From assembly GCA_907163375.1 (NCBI GenBank), contig CAJQUW010007250.1:62001-126000 (forward strand): a stretch of 64,000 nt of DNA, given 5' to 3'. This stretch comes from Prostheceraeus crozeri. Its lineage: Eukaryota > Platyhelminthes > Polycladida > Euryleptidae. Under the pieces are notes generated by a model. The model saw only the letters and a program-made list of their open reading frames with translations, was not told the origin of the DNA and did no database searches. This document shows, piece by piece, positions 11,685-22,266 of the stretch; position 1 is the first letter of the stretch, and each line of letters begins with the position of its first letter. Made by a program: the position numbers and the translations under genes.

Positions 11685-11785
11685 ATTCAAACATTGGTCT
11701 AGTCAAACTTGAGACTTTTACATAAGTACACTTTATATTTTTGCTTAAAGCTTAGCACAAAAGAAAGAGCAGTTAAAGTGAAAAT
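11685..11785 (+). repeat. SINE tail copy, related to 34619-34770
   Basis: The run GAGACTTTTACATAAGTACAC then AGCACAAAAGAAAGAG matches, with changes, the sequence after the tRNA-like head at 34695-34770 (GAGGACTTTTAAAATTAGGTA, then AGCACAAAAAGAATGAG). No head is present here. Confidence 0.5.
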
Positions 11786-12349
11786 ACAAGCTTCAGATCT
11801 GTAGATAAATTTTCTGTAATAAAATTTTAAACCGAAACTGTGAGTCAAGAGCAGCAGTGTTTGCTAGATCGTGAGCCAACTATGAAGTTGTAGATCAAAA
11901 TATATCAACGTCGCAGTTGAATTAACATTCATAAAATCTTCTGCCACTCCATCGTGTATCGAATGAATGTCAACAAGTTGACAAGATGTTTTTCATGCCG
12001 GAGGATGTCGCTCAATCCAGATTATCTTTTTTAATCAAGGCTTGAGGACGAGCCTATTCACCAAAGGTGTCCAATATCAGAAGATGAAAGGAAAAGAAGC
12101 TGAAAATCGAAGCAAGAAAAATGGGGATGGTAAAGAAATGACTAAACCATTGTGTAACTGCAAGTAAAAGACATATAACTCATAAATGTATGCTGATACC
12201 AAAGACACAGAAAATGAGGTGGCAGAAAAGTGAATGCACTAATATGAGGATGTAAATTGCATAATAACGAAATAAGGACGGATAGCTGCATGACTCATGG
12301 GAAAAAGTTGAAATAATGAAAAATACAATTTTAACAGCCAAGATTGCAT

Positions 12350-12880
12350 AATAGAAATGCATAGGACAAAGGACCCTTCAAATTATCAGGTATTCCGAAC
12401 TTGGATGCTTGGAATACCTCCAAAGGAAGTCTATTCCACAACGTTGCGGTCCCATGAAAAAATGATCTCTTAAAATCTTCCGTACGACAGCGAGGAATAA
12501 TCAAAAGTTATGGATTTGCGTCGTCACCTCCTCTTATTCATATGATGAAAGAACAAGGACATGAGGGTAATAGAAGCAAGTTCATCAGAACAAAGACCGT
12601 GATAGTAGCGATAGAATATGAGTCTCGATTATCGGGAAATAGGTCGAGAATTCCCGGGAAATTTCGAGAAAAATTGATCTCCTTGAAAAAGTGGAAAAAA
12701 CGATTCTCATAAAATAATAAATGCCAAAGAAAAAAATCTCTCCCAATTTTACGACTTCTATGTATATCGTAAAATAAATTCACCCAACGCATTTCGTCTA
12801 CACAGACTGTGTCAAGTGTTACAAACTGTTGCTGTATAAATGGGTTTATATACAAATGTGTCACTGAAAGCAGCTCATCT
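12350..12880 (-). mobile_element. LINE tail (RT C-terminus) remnant
   Basis: The minus strand near 12350-12510 reads IIPRCRTEDFKRSFFHGTAT then LWNRLPLEVF. This is the conserved C-terminal end of many CR1/Jockey-group LINE ORF2 proteins (F.RSF..R....WN.LP). Upstream (12520-12870) one open minus-strand frame continues with less recognisable text. The rest of the ORF is absent, so this is a 5'-truncated old copy. A ~35-bp block at 12738-12772 recurs inverted at 13133-13167. Confidence 0.55.
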
Positions 12881-13169
12881 GTTCAGCTCATGTCGTCTGT
12901 TTAGTTTTGGCATGTTCGTCGCAATAAAGCGGGATTCAGCCACCCTAGTAGTAATCGCTGTTTGGTGTTTATCAATAATTTTGTAGTTCAAATTGTTAAT
13001 GGTCATCACTGTATCACTGGGGACTATCACCGCATGTTCACTAAGTGCACTTTTCTTGTCTTCATACCGTAAACTGCGCTCATGTTCTCTATAGCGTGTA
13101 TACGAAACGCGTCTGGTGAATTTATTTTACAATATACATAGAAGTCGTAAAATTGGGGGAGATTTTTAC

Positions 13170-14517
13170 CTCCCCTACAGACAACTATATCTCATAAAAT
13201 AGTTCCATATTTGCAGCATTCGTCGTTAGACAACCCTGCCTGCAAATAGGTGTAATAGTTACTACAGTCCTCCAATAAGAGGAATTACGTAAAGGTTATC
13301 GCTTCCTAGGTTTTCAGATTTGTCTATGACCCGTAAATTTTGATTAATCTCCCAAAACTTCACATACTAGCCAATATTTGCTAATTTCCTATTTATGTAT
13401 AGCGTTTATGCAGATTGGAATAGAAAAGCACTTTAAGAAACAGAGAGATTTGAGGAAAGTGTAATCGATCTCTGCCAGACTTGAAACAAATGTTTCATTG
13501 CATTTGTATTTGAGATGCATTTAAATACTTTTTCCAGCATTTGCATTTTGGACTTTCTGAATAAAGTACCTATATTTTGAATCTCTCGAATACTGTCTTC
13601 ATATCAATGCATGGTATTTTGACAAAATATTTGTGTTTTATCTTGTAAACATATATATGTATTTATTCCCAGCTTGATCTCTGCTTGAGAACTATTCTTT
13701 TCAACTTGCTAGTTGCGACGATTTCGAAAATGGCAATGACCCAGTAAAATCATCACAATACTTATGCAGCAATTCAGTGATACTGATAATGAAAGGGGAT
13801 GTGGTGCTGAGAAATTATGGGATCATTTCCAGTGACAGCTGATGAAATAATGGACAAAACAGCTCAAATGCATGCACATACGCTTAAGCGTGAAAATACA
13901 TTGAGATGTGCAGACATTTTAGTTGACGCTTCTAACTGACGCCTCTAATTCATGAAGTACTTATTCAAATTGTATGAAATTCTATTTCCCAGTGAAAAAT
14001 ACCATCTGCTACTTGTATCTTGAGCATGTCCTGTACATAACTGCATGATGTCAAAGACTTTCAGACAAAGTTGAAACCGGGGATAATGTAATCCTCAGTT
14101 CTTTGAATCAGTCAATTTAAGAACTGCTCATTCATTGGAAGTTCGGTGTAGAGGACAGTTCGCTTGCTGACTTTTTCTATGTCTACACCCCAAGTTGATG
14201 CGCTTGTCGAAATCTCGCGGTAGCATGCTTCTCACAAAAGCCGATTTTCCCATGGGTTAAATTTGATAAAGGTAGAGTAGGGTTAAAATGGCGGTAAACG
14301 CTAGGATATTTCATTTAGGAAATTTTAAACGCTAAGAAACATTAGAAATGTAAGGTTTTCAATAATGAAAATGGAAGTTTGCTCCCTCTGTTTTTATGCC
14401 TCAAAATAAAAATTAAAAATATCTAATTTCTTCAGCGGACGTTTCGGGTCCAGACCCTTTATTAACGCAAGAATGATGGAAACATTAGAAACATTAGATT
14501 TTTCAGACAATGGGCTT
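13170..14517 (+). other. intron 1, no supported feature
   Basis: No exon or family recognised. It ends at the target duplication of the next element. Confidence 0.35.
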
Positions 14518-14522
14518 TAGTA

Positions 14523-15285
14523 GGGGTGCCAGGTTGAGGTAGTCAGGTCAGGACGTACTTTTGCTTGTGATATATTCTTGCAGATTCGACCTAGATAGAC
14601 CGATTTCAAGATGTCTGCTCTGGATCTTCTCTTGCGAAACTAAATTTTTTATCGATTTTTGAATTTTGGCTCTCAAGAAAATAAACGTGAAATATGTAGG
14701 TGCGAGAGACGTAATGCGAATTTTTGATGCCAACACGAATGCAAAAGTCAACAAACCGGATATAATTCGAATGCTTATGAGAAGACAAATATTTTGGTAC
14801 CAAAATATGTCATAAATTTGTCCAAAATTTGTCATGCGATCAATTGGTGCAGAGTCATAGGTCAAAAAGTCATGGCGAAATGCCAACGCTCAAAAATTTG
14901 AAGCACGAATGTTCATCACCCTCCTCTGTCTAAACCAATAGCACGAATTCGATGCACCTACTATTATCAATGGCAAAATCAATAAATGGGGTCCTCATTC
15001 GGAAGTGCATAGCGAGACGAATCTGTTGATGCCAAAAGTTTTATCATAGGATCAATGGGTACAGAGCCAGAGGTCAAAAGGTCATGGCGAGATGATGAAG
15101 CTCAAATTGGAGAAAGACGTGTACATCACATGCACATTTCACATGCTGTATATTAAACAGTCTGTATATTGCATTTAATTTGATTATCCTATATTATTGA
15201 AAACTACAGATCGTTTTGCTTTTGTCAATAGCCTTGATTGGTCTGTTCAATTTTCAAATTTTGAATTGTGAAAAATAGAGGAAAG
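14523..15285 (+). repeat. left long terminal inverted repeat of the 4.0-kb element
   Basis: Reverse-complement match to 17780-18546 over its whole length. The inner edge is near TTTTGAATTGTGAAAAATAG. It contains about 190 bp (roughly 14640-14830) not matched in the right arm, and lacks a block present there. Confidence 0.85.
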
Positions 15286-15845
15286 TTAGTGAATTATTCG
15301 ATTTTATCGCGTGAAAAAAGCGATTTAAAAGTATCATTTGTAGCGAGGATGAACATAAGATAACCGCTTGTACGTACAACAACATACAGAAGATAATGTT
15401 GGTTCTTCCATGGGTTGCTTTTCCATCCAATGTACTTTCCTGGAAATCTAGGTTGTCAAAAGCGAAATAGGTAAATAATCTCGTCTGATGCTCTCGGGGA
15501 TGAAGAATCCATAACATCTCTGTCGATGGTCAGCAGGCAAAGCCATGGAAGTTATGTGTCTGTAGACGTCATGCTGACTAATACTGTTCCCAAATCTATT
15601 CAGAGGTGTGACTGCCTACTCTTTGTCTGTTTGATGACATGCAGGGCGAGACCTAGGCCTCCTTGCTATGAGGTTGGTATAGAGGTAATTGTTAACATCA
15701 TATGCCGCCAATACAGTAAGTACAATAATATAAGATTCAATACTCTTGGCTCATGTTGTCCTCTTGATAGTAGCACTCACCCATCCGTTCCCATCTCAAA
15801 ATGTACATCAAATATCATGTGCGGTAAGCATGTGATTGTATAATT

Positions 15846-16052
15846 CTAATGTGCAATTTGCCATACTGCATCATGTGATATTTCGAGGCTTGATCTATCA
15901 GATGCCGCACTATTCCGTCTTGAGTATTTACTCTTTTCGAATATCTTTTGCCTCATAGTATAACAGCCGTTGATGAAGAGCATGATTTTCTCGAACAGGA
16001 TTTTTACTTCGTCATCTGCATATTCCCACTCTTCAAGTCGACTCGTAAGCGT
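15846..16052 (-). CDS. element interior, terminal exon of a minus-strand gene
   Basis: Open for 68 codons, ending TAG at 15846-15848. An acceptor (AAAGTTAAG, after a pyrimidine-rich stretch) ends at 16053, and the exon begins in phase 0, matching the phase-0 donor of the upstream exon at 16294; the intron would be 241 bp. The protein is helical and charged at the start (LTSRLEEWEYADDEVKILFE), then KIMLFINGCYTMRQK. It ends in a basic and Ser-rich tail (KSKYSRRNSAASDRSSLE). Family unknown. It lies inside the TIR element, so it may be a captured exon and may not be functional. Confidence 0.5.
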   Translation of the reverse strand, partial: TLTSRLEEWEYADDEVKILFEKIMLFINGCYTMRQKIFEKSKYSRRNSAASDRSSLEISHDAVWQIAH

Positions 16053-16293
16053 CTTAACTTTGGGCAGAGTAGTTGACAAAGAAGTGGTGGAAAAACAAAC
16101 TGATCCACATGTAGCTCAAGTTGTAGGTGATGAACAGAGACAGTTTAATGGCATGTTCAGAATAAACAATGTTTCGTACTTCGGAAGGTAATACAAGGAG
16201 AGACGAATCATTATATGTTCTGAACATAGGCTATTTATAAGCTATCTGAGGAACAATAACAGCTTTTTCAGAAAATGCATTGCAAGCGCTCAC

Positions 16294-16467
16294 CTTCTGA
16301 TTAGATGAATACAATTTAGCTTTTTCAACATTCATCTCTTGTAATTTCTCTCTGACTCGGTCACGCAACTGAGAAGCAAAGTACACAACATTTTTGTGAA
16401 GTAATTTATCCTCAATATGGAGTGCAGCTACGTCAGACGCACACCTACGCTGCCGATCCAGCAGCCG
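16294..16467 (-). CDS. element interior, coiled-coil exon
   Basis: 58 codons between an acceptor (cctgttccgatag) and a good donor (AAG|GTGAGC), phase 0 on both sides. The residues are strongly helical and charged (ALHIEDKLLHKNVVYFASQL, then RDRVREKLQEMNVEKAKLYS). An in-frame stop immediately upstream is removed by the proposed acceptor. Its phase fits the next exon at 15846-16052. The protein family is not recognised. Confidence 0.5.
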
Positions 16468-16526
16468 CTATCGGAACAGGACACTGCAACATACAACTAC
16501 TCAAACATTTTCTGTGGAAAGGAAAG

Positions 16527-16676
16527 TCAAGAGCTATCAAGTCTGTACAATTCACCAAAGTCCAGAATTTTACGTAGAACTTCAGTGTCATCCAAATTCT
16601 TGTTCTTTCTGAAAATAGATTCTTCTCTTTTGCTGTTAGCAACGAGGATGAACTTTCTAGCCTCTGATTTGTCCAT
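16527..16676 (-). CDS. element interior, 49-codon frame with ATG
   Basis: Starts ATG and reads MDKSEARKFILVANSKREES then IFRKNKNLDDTEVLRK, highly charged and helical, to a TGA. It could be part of a larger exon: a good acceptor (actttcctttccacag) follows its 3' end, but the in-frame donor is unclear. It is placed between the CARD-like segment and the coiled-coil exon of the same strand. Function unknown. Confidence 0.35.
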   Translation of the reverse strand: MDKSEARKFILVANSKREESIFRKNKNLDDTEVLRKILDFGELYRLDSS

Positions 16677-16873
16677 GTCTTTTTTAAATTAAAATTCGTC
16701 TTATAAATAAATGTAATGTAAGAAACTTAATTTTGCTTATTAAATTTAATCTTAATTTTGCTTATCGCAATGTACTCCCGTTTTTCAGCATCTGCATCAT
16801 CTGCCTTCAGTTCCTATGTTCCACTGACTTTTTGTTGGTGTATGTATGACGACATTTGACCTGGCACTTAAAG

Positions 16874-17012
16874 TTACGCTTCGAAAGAAAAGAAAGCACC
16901 TTTAAGCTGATCGTCATCAATCAATCGCCTTGCAATCTCATCATTGCGGTGGCTTACAGCATAAAGAAAATTATCATATCCACCATCAGTTAAATTATTG
17001 AAACCTGCTATC
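16874..17012 (-). pseudogene. CARD-like second half, inside the TIR element
   Basis: Forty-five codons reading IAGFNNLTDGGYDNFLYAVS then HRNDEIARRLIDDD to a stop. The pattern R-x-L/I-x(3)-L-x(3)-G-x(3)-F-x-x-A-x(5)-x-x-L is that of helices 4-6 of CARD domains (compare the general form KLLDIL..RG..AFDAF..AL), and a preceding KQDR fits the usual start of helix 4. The frame differs from the adjacent helix-rich segment at 17022-17171, so either a splice or a frameshift separates the two halves. A weak donor (AAAG|GTGCTT) precedes the stop. The CARD assignment is pattern-based inference and could be wrong. Confidence 0.35.
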
Positions 17013-17021
17013 CTGTTTTAC

Positions 17022-17171
17022 CTGAAAAATAGTTTGTCCAAAATACTTTTTAAGTGCACGTATATAATGTCTCCTTCTAAACCTCAGTTCAGTCAATTCA
17101 TCCATATTTCTCCGAAATCGTTCACTGAGAGAAAGAAATTCTCTGGTTTGGAAACCCTCCGCATTGTGTAT
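17022..17171 (-). pseudogene. helical segment preceding the CARD-like half
   Basis: Minus-strand frame reading REFLSLSERFRRNMDELTEL then RFRRRHYIRALKKYFGQTIF, ending at a phase-0 CAG|GTAAAA that could be a donor or part of an acceptor. Its helix-turn-helix style and position suit the first helices of a death-fold domain, but identity is uncertain. The upstream boundary is unclear (candidate acceptor tttccaaaccag). Confidence 0.3.
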
Positions 17172-17469
17172 CGGTACGGAAAACGTCAAATGGTGAAATA
17201 TTATAATCATCATGATATTAGCCGGCATACTTCTCATTTTATATCAGTAAGTGTTAAAGTTAAAAAAAGTAATGATCTTCATTCATCAATGTAGATTCAC
17301 ATTTAGCTGCATGCGTATTCGCACCCATTCCGCTTCAAGGTCTGAATGAAACATGAATAAAAACAGAAGAAAGGGATGCCTAGTAACATTTTACTTAAGA
17401 GAAATGAATGTAATGTCAACGTGCAAAATGATATTACTTTTCGATGTAAATGATGTTACTGTCACGTAG

Positions 17470-17627
17470 TCACTTTTCAATAAAGCGCACCGAGCAAGTA
17501 ATGGAAAAGTTGCCGTTCATTTCATCACCCCCCATCAACGTGAGCTGGTTTACCCAGAGTGACTTTGCCAAGCAGGGAGTGGGATTGTCTTTCTCTAATA
17601 TGCAGTACATACGATCACCATCACAAG
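17470..17627 (-). pseudogene. element interior, exon-like segment of unknown family
   Basis: Follows a strong acceptor (ttttctctgtttcag) and reads CDGDRMYCILEKDNPTPCLA then KSLWVNQLTLMGGDEMNGNF to a TGA. A phase-0 GTAAAC after CTCTGG is a possible donor that would skip the stop. It has three Cys and looks beta-rich, unlike the helical segments downstream. The family is not recognised. Confidence 0.3.
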
Positions 17628-17779
17628 CTGAAACAGAGAAAACCAGATCTAAACACCAAGCATGACAACGACTTTGAAGTATACATGTATTATCCTGCAA
17701 TAACAATTAATGAGCTGTCATAAGCAAATGTGAGATATCGTTTACAAGATATAATTCACTAAAGGAAAAAAGTTTCTTA

Positions 17780-18546
17780 AATTTTTCACAATTCAAAATT
17801 TAGAAATTGAACATGCCAATCAAGGCTATTGACAAGGCGATCTATGGTTTTCAATAATTTAGGATAATCAAATTAAGTGCAATTTCTGCATGTCAACCGA
17901 ATCAGCTTCGACTGTTTAATATACAGCATGTGTATGTTATGTATTTCTCCAATTTGAGCTTCATCATCTCGCCATGACCTTTTGACGAGATAGAACCCTA
18001 GCTAGCTCTGTACCCATTGACCCTATGACAAAACTTTTGGCATCAAAAGATTCGTCTCGTTGTGCACTTTCGAATGAGCACCCCATTTATTGATTTTGCT
18101 ATTGATATTCATGTTCAAATGACAGATTGCCCTATTGGACTAAAGTTGTTCAATTTTCTAAATTTTTTGCATTCTTGAATTTACCTATCGGGGCTGTTGA
18201 GAAAAACTAAATCACCGATGACTTTCCTAATACCCTCAAAAACTGACATATATAGGATACTCAAAACGGATAGTACCTGCATCGTATTCGTGCTTTTGGT
18301 TTAGACAGAGGAGGGTGATGAACATTCGTGCTTCAAAATTTTGAGCGCTGGCATCTCGCCATGACCTTCTGACCTCTGACACCCATTGACCCTAAAAAAT
18401 TCAGTTTCGCAAGAGAAGATCCAGAGCAGACATCCTAAAATCGGTGTATCTAGGTCCAATCTGCAAGAAAACACCACAAGCAAAAGAACGTCCTGATCTG
18501 ACTACCTAAATTTATTTCTAAGCCCATTTTCTCCCATTGGCACCCC
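17780..18546 (-). repeat. right long terminal inverted repeat of the 4.0-kb element
   Basis: Inverted partner of 14523-15285. The outer end is TGGCACCCC followed by the TAGTA duplication. It contains a block around 18130-18290 that the left arm lacks. Confidence 0.85.
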
Positions 18547-18551
18547 TAGTA

Positions 18552-20309
18552 TTGAAAAACCTGGAAATTTGAAGAAATTTTACATTGAAAAACATTTAAT
18601 TTCACGGTTAATTTAGCTCGGACACGCTGAGTCAGGTTTATGTAGGACAATTTATTACAAATATGGGTAAGAAGCAGTAATGAAATAAGAAAGTCATGAT
18701 AATGGGGTAGTCCTTTGAACTCGAATGCATTTGATGCCTGATAATCCGAGACACCTTGTGCAAATTCACGACGATCAAGAGTGAATTCTGAATTCGTGCT
18801 GATTCGCAATACTTATTCAATTATTTGGAAAATCCATCTGTAATTTTTGGTGCATCTTGATTTCAGCACTGAACAATGCCTTTATCAATTAGTATAACCT
18901 CTTGGGAAGTGAATTTGATGCTTCCATCATGAAAATAATATATCAAGTGACGACATCGCGCATTTATACATTTTTGTAATTGTGTTATCAAAGTCACAAG
19001 AAAATGATTGCTCTTTATCTTGAAGCATAGACATGATTTAAGGCATTTCGTGGCGTCAAGGTTAGCGAACTTTCATTCTAGGGACATGTTTCCGCGTCTG
19101 TTTTTCTGAATTTCAGGATAAGTTAGCTTTTAGCTGTTTTGGTAACATTCCTCTAATCATTTTCAGCGAAACATTAGTGAACATTGGAAGGTTGAAGTGA
19201 GTGTTGACCTTCATTTTGAAATCATTTTTGGTTCTGTGGAAATATTATCAATTGGTGTCAGCCTGAAAATGTCGATATAAGCACAAATGAGTTTATTACC
19301 CTACAATTATATTAATGTCATTTCAAGTGGCAATTTTACTTTTAATGAAGAATTCATTAGAGACAACATTGATAGCATTTCTAAGATATATCATGTTTCT
19401 TTTATAAATGTACGATGTCTGAAATTGAGGCAAGTTCAACTATGCTATTGGGAGTGGTGATGGTGGCTTCTGTTCCTTTTACTGAAATTTTGCATGCATA
19501 TCACTGGAGAATAAAGCGTTGACGTCATCACTTACCACCGCATCTTGTACGGTGCTGACATGATAAGATATACTTTCCCGTAGACTTCCAATGATACGCC
19601 TGAGCAGTGACGTTTTCTTCAATCCATCCGAAATTTATGATGATTTAATTAGCCTTTTATTCTCGAAATCAAGTAGCAATAATCGTATATTCATTTCTTT
19701 AAATGTCGAAATTCCGAATGTTTTCTAAGCCTGGTACATACCCATATGGAACTTATCGCAAAACTCAAACAAATTCGAACCGAGGGGAAGTTCAATGTTC
19801 GTTGATATAAAATCGACGGCGACATGGTGTCAGTGGTGTGAATGTATTTTGCGTGCCTACATGTATTATCTTATTGATTCATTTGGATCAATCTGGTTGT
19901 GACTGACCTTTGTTTAGTCACGGAATCGGACTTTTGGGTTTGTAGGAGTTACTCAGCCTTTCATTTTCAACGAGGATCTTGGGAGAATAATAAACATGAA
20001 TACCTCCTGTGCACTATGCTCACATTTATGTACTTGAATGTACATTCTTAATGCAGTAGTTTTGCAATCAAACGCACCACAACTTTATTGGCGGAATTGC
20101 TTTTAAGGATTTCCAATAATGTCCTCAAATCGTGGCTCTTCTACACCAAAAGATCACAAGCCGAAGAGCGAATCTACTCCGCATTTTTGACCACAGAAGA
20201 TGTCCACATGTCATTAGAAAGAAAATTCGGAGAATTCTAATTACTATTCATTGCTGAAATTCATGTTATTCAAAAGTCAATATATAACAAATTTCCTTTC
20301 CTAATACCT
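18552..20309 (+). other. intron 1, no supported feature
   Basis: AT-rich. No exon or known repeat recognised. Confidence 0.35.
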
Positions 20310-20787
20310 TTGAAGGTGTTACATTTCATTTATTCGGTCTATTTTGACGTACTCGTACGCATGTTTCTGCAATATTCCGCAGTATTTGTTAAAGAAGCTC
20401 ATCGCAATAGAAAAAAGAGCTTACGGAATTATTGGTTTGCCGTATGTTGAGGAACTTTCTCTTGCTGTTGTTTGTGATAAAACGTGTGAAAGTCTTTTTT
20501 CTAAAATTGTAAAACATCAAGAGCATCCTTTGAGTGAACTATTTTCCATCCGTTCTTGTGTGAGAGCTACCAGAAGTAGTTGCATTTTGAATCCTCCGCC
20601 CACCAAGACTGAACGGTTCAGAAAGTCGTTCATTAGATTTTGTAAATAGTCTGTTTTTATGTATATTTTTACGACATTTTGTGCAGCCTTCTCTTCCTTT
20701 GTCTTTTTGTATATCTCGATTTATGTAATGTGCTCACCAAATATGATCTGTTGAGACAATAAAGATATTATTATTATTATTATTAAA
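20310..20787 (+). mobile_element. 5'-truncated CR1-like LINE tail
   Basis: The frame at 20344-20649 reads LTYSYACFCNIPQYLLKKLI, then EKRAYGIIGLPYVEE, then near its end KTERFRKSFIRF. These are the RT connecting region (Y..QVF.NLP..L...L...QKRA..II) and the final TERF..SF motif of CR1/L2-type ORF2 proteins. About 120 bp of 3' UTR follows, then AATAAAGA and a (TTA)n tail at 20767-20785, as expected for these LINEs. All of the RT catalytic core is missing. Moderately old. Confidence 0.75.
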
Positions 20788-22014
20788 GTCAGCTTGCTTT
20801 TACCTGTTCCTAGACAAATGTATTTTTTCAGCGATGTCAAGCAAATCATGATAAAAACAATTTATGCCATAATTCATATGGTGAAGCACGTCGAATTAAT
20901 GAACCACTATCGTTCTTCATTGTATGTTTTCATAATGGATGTTTCGTTAAAAGTCCTTGCATTTAGGATTTCTACATTTTGCAGTTTATTATTTTACGAA
21001 AATTAATAATTCTTGGGAAAATGAATGATTCGCTTGATTATGCTTTTATTGTTTTTCGAGTTATTATCAATGGTGTGATTTTTGCAGCTTTTGCCGGAAT
21101 CGCGATGTCGTCCACAAGTAATTTCTTCATTTCTTTACGAATGTGTAACCCATCCTGTGGTACCCGTAAAGTAGTCAAGAGTCGGAACTATAACTATAAC
21201 TCGAAGTGCTCTATAGCTCTGTTCAATGTCGACATTAGGAAAAGAGTGAAGATAAATCGCCTCCCTCAATTCGATCTGTCATCTGTTGATAACTTTTCGG
21301 TCTCTGAAGACTCATGATATCAAATTTCTTCTCTGTGCTTTAGTTGTAGCTCATGCACGTGTCTTCATGAGTCTAAAGACGACCACCACAGTGCTATAAT
21401 CACCCATGCCATCACTTCTGCCTTCACAGCAAGAAACATTCTTCTTTGAACCAAAGCTTTCATAATTCTACATTGATATTAGTCATGATGTATAGAGCTA
21501 AGGGTCCGGAATTATACACGACGTTTCAGTTGCAATCGGAGGAGAGGATATTAAGGAATATAAACAGGGAACAGACTGTGTTATGAAAACATCACTTTTC
21601 TTCTGAAAAGCAGCAATATCAGCAATAGTTTCAAGTTACTTAAAGTAATAAGTTAATATCATAGAGATAGATAGAAATAAAAAAATCTGAAATGGAAATT
21701 GAGCTTCATGCAGTACACAATAGTGGCACAAAAATCGTAAGCTTTTTCGCTTAGATACACTTGTCAACGACAGCATCATTGTGTTTTATCAGCTACATGT
21801 GCAATTCTAAGATTTTCAATGGTGATTCATGTCCCAACTAGTTCCACAACCTTGAGTCAATTTCCATTCTAACCACATTCAAATAAACAATTTATTTCTA
21901 TGGTTAATAGGGTAATGGATCATTGAGACAGCTGTTTCCGCTTGCCTTTATAATTTTATCTTCATGTGGACGTACATGAGCAGTGATCGCATCTTTTTTT
22001 CATTTTCTGTGCAG
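20788..22014 (+). other. intron 1, distal part
   Basis: No supported feature. A 112-codon open frame at 20979-21317 starts outside any recognisable domain and lacks splice support. The last bases form the acceptor cattttctgtgcag. Confidence 0.35.
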
Positions 22015-22266
22015 GATGCTTCAATAGCGGATATTGAAGATGGTGACGAACATACAGGGATGCCGTTAATTCAAAGGAAACTTGATCATTTAGCTACTCT
22101 TCTTGAAGTAGTTGCGATCGATGTCAAATCACAGCGTGGTCGGCAACGTCAAGACGAGAACCAGGCATCACATTGCTCCCTCACGTGTCCTGGTTGTGGC
22201 GTGAAATATCGCCTTGAAGAGGAAGTTTCTACACTGCAGCTACCGACGGAGGATGCCACTCTAACG
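22015..22266 (+). CDS. coiled-coil host gene, exon 2
   Basis: Acceptor cattttctgtgcag ends at 22014 and donor GTAAGT starts at 22267. It is 84 codons, phase 0/0. It opens acidic (DASIADIEDGDEHTG), then a helical segment (LIQRKLDHLATLLEVVAIDV) followed by a basic/polar linker. Next is a CxxC in TCPGCGVKYRLEEEV, which looks like half of a zinc-binding site or a redox pair. The only other CxxC in the predicted protein is in exon 6. The family is not recognised. Confidence 0.75.

Larger units (their letters stand above)
14523..18546 (-). mobile_element. 4.0-kb TIR element carrying spliced-looking non-transposase exons
   Basis: The element starts GGGGTGCCA and ends TGGCACCCC, flanked on both sides by TAGTA (14518-14522 and 18547-18551), a 5-bp target-site duplication. 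The outer ~760 bp on each side are inverted copies of one another (14523-15285 against 17780-18546) with arm-specific indels. Shared blocks include ATGTCTGCTCTGGATCTTCT, TTCATCACCCTCCTCTGTCT and GATGATGAAGCTCAAATTGG. The ~2.5-kb interior has no transposase that I recognise. It holds minus-strand coding-like segments with splice sites (listed separately), including one like the second half of a CARD. The best reading is a non-autonomous DNA transposon that captured host gene pieces. The superfamily is unknown; a 5-bp duplication with GGGG ends is not diagnostic. Confidence 0.75.

Noticed and set aside
14523-18546. Polinton/Maverick element
   Set aside because: Too short, with no polymerase, integrase, protease or capsid text, and a 5-bp rather than 6-bp duplication.
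14523-18546. Two solo repeats inserted by chance in opposite orientation
   Set aside because: The TAGTA duplication occurs once at each outer edge and the outer ends are exact inverted matches, which fits a single element better.
20979-21317. 112-codon plus-strand frame with a hydrophobic N-terminus
   Set aside because: No splice support, no known domain, and composition like flanking non-coding DNA.
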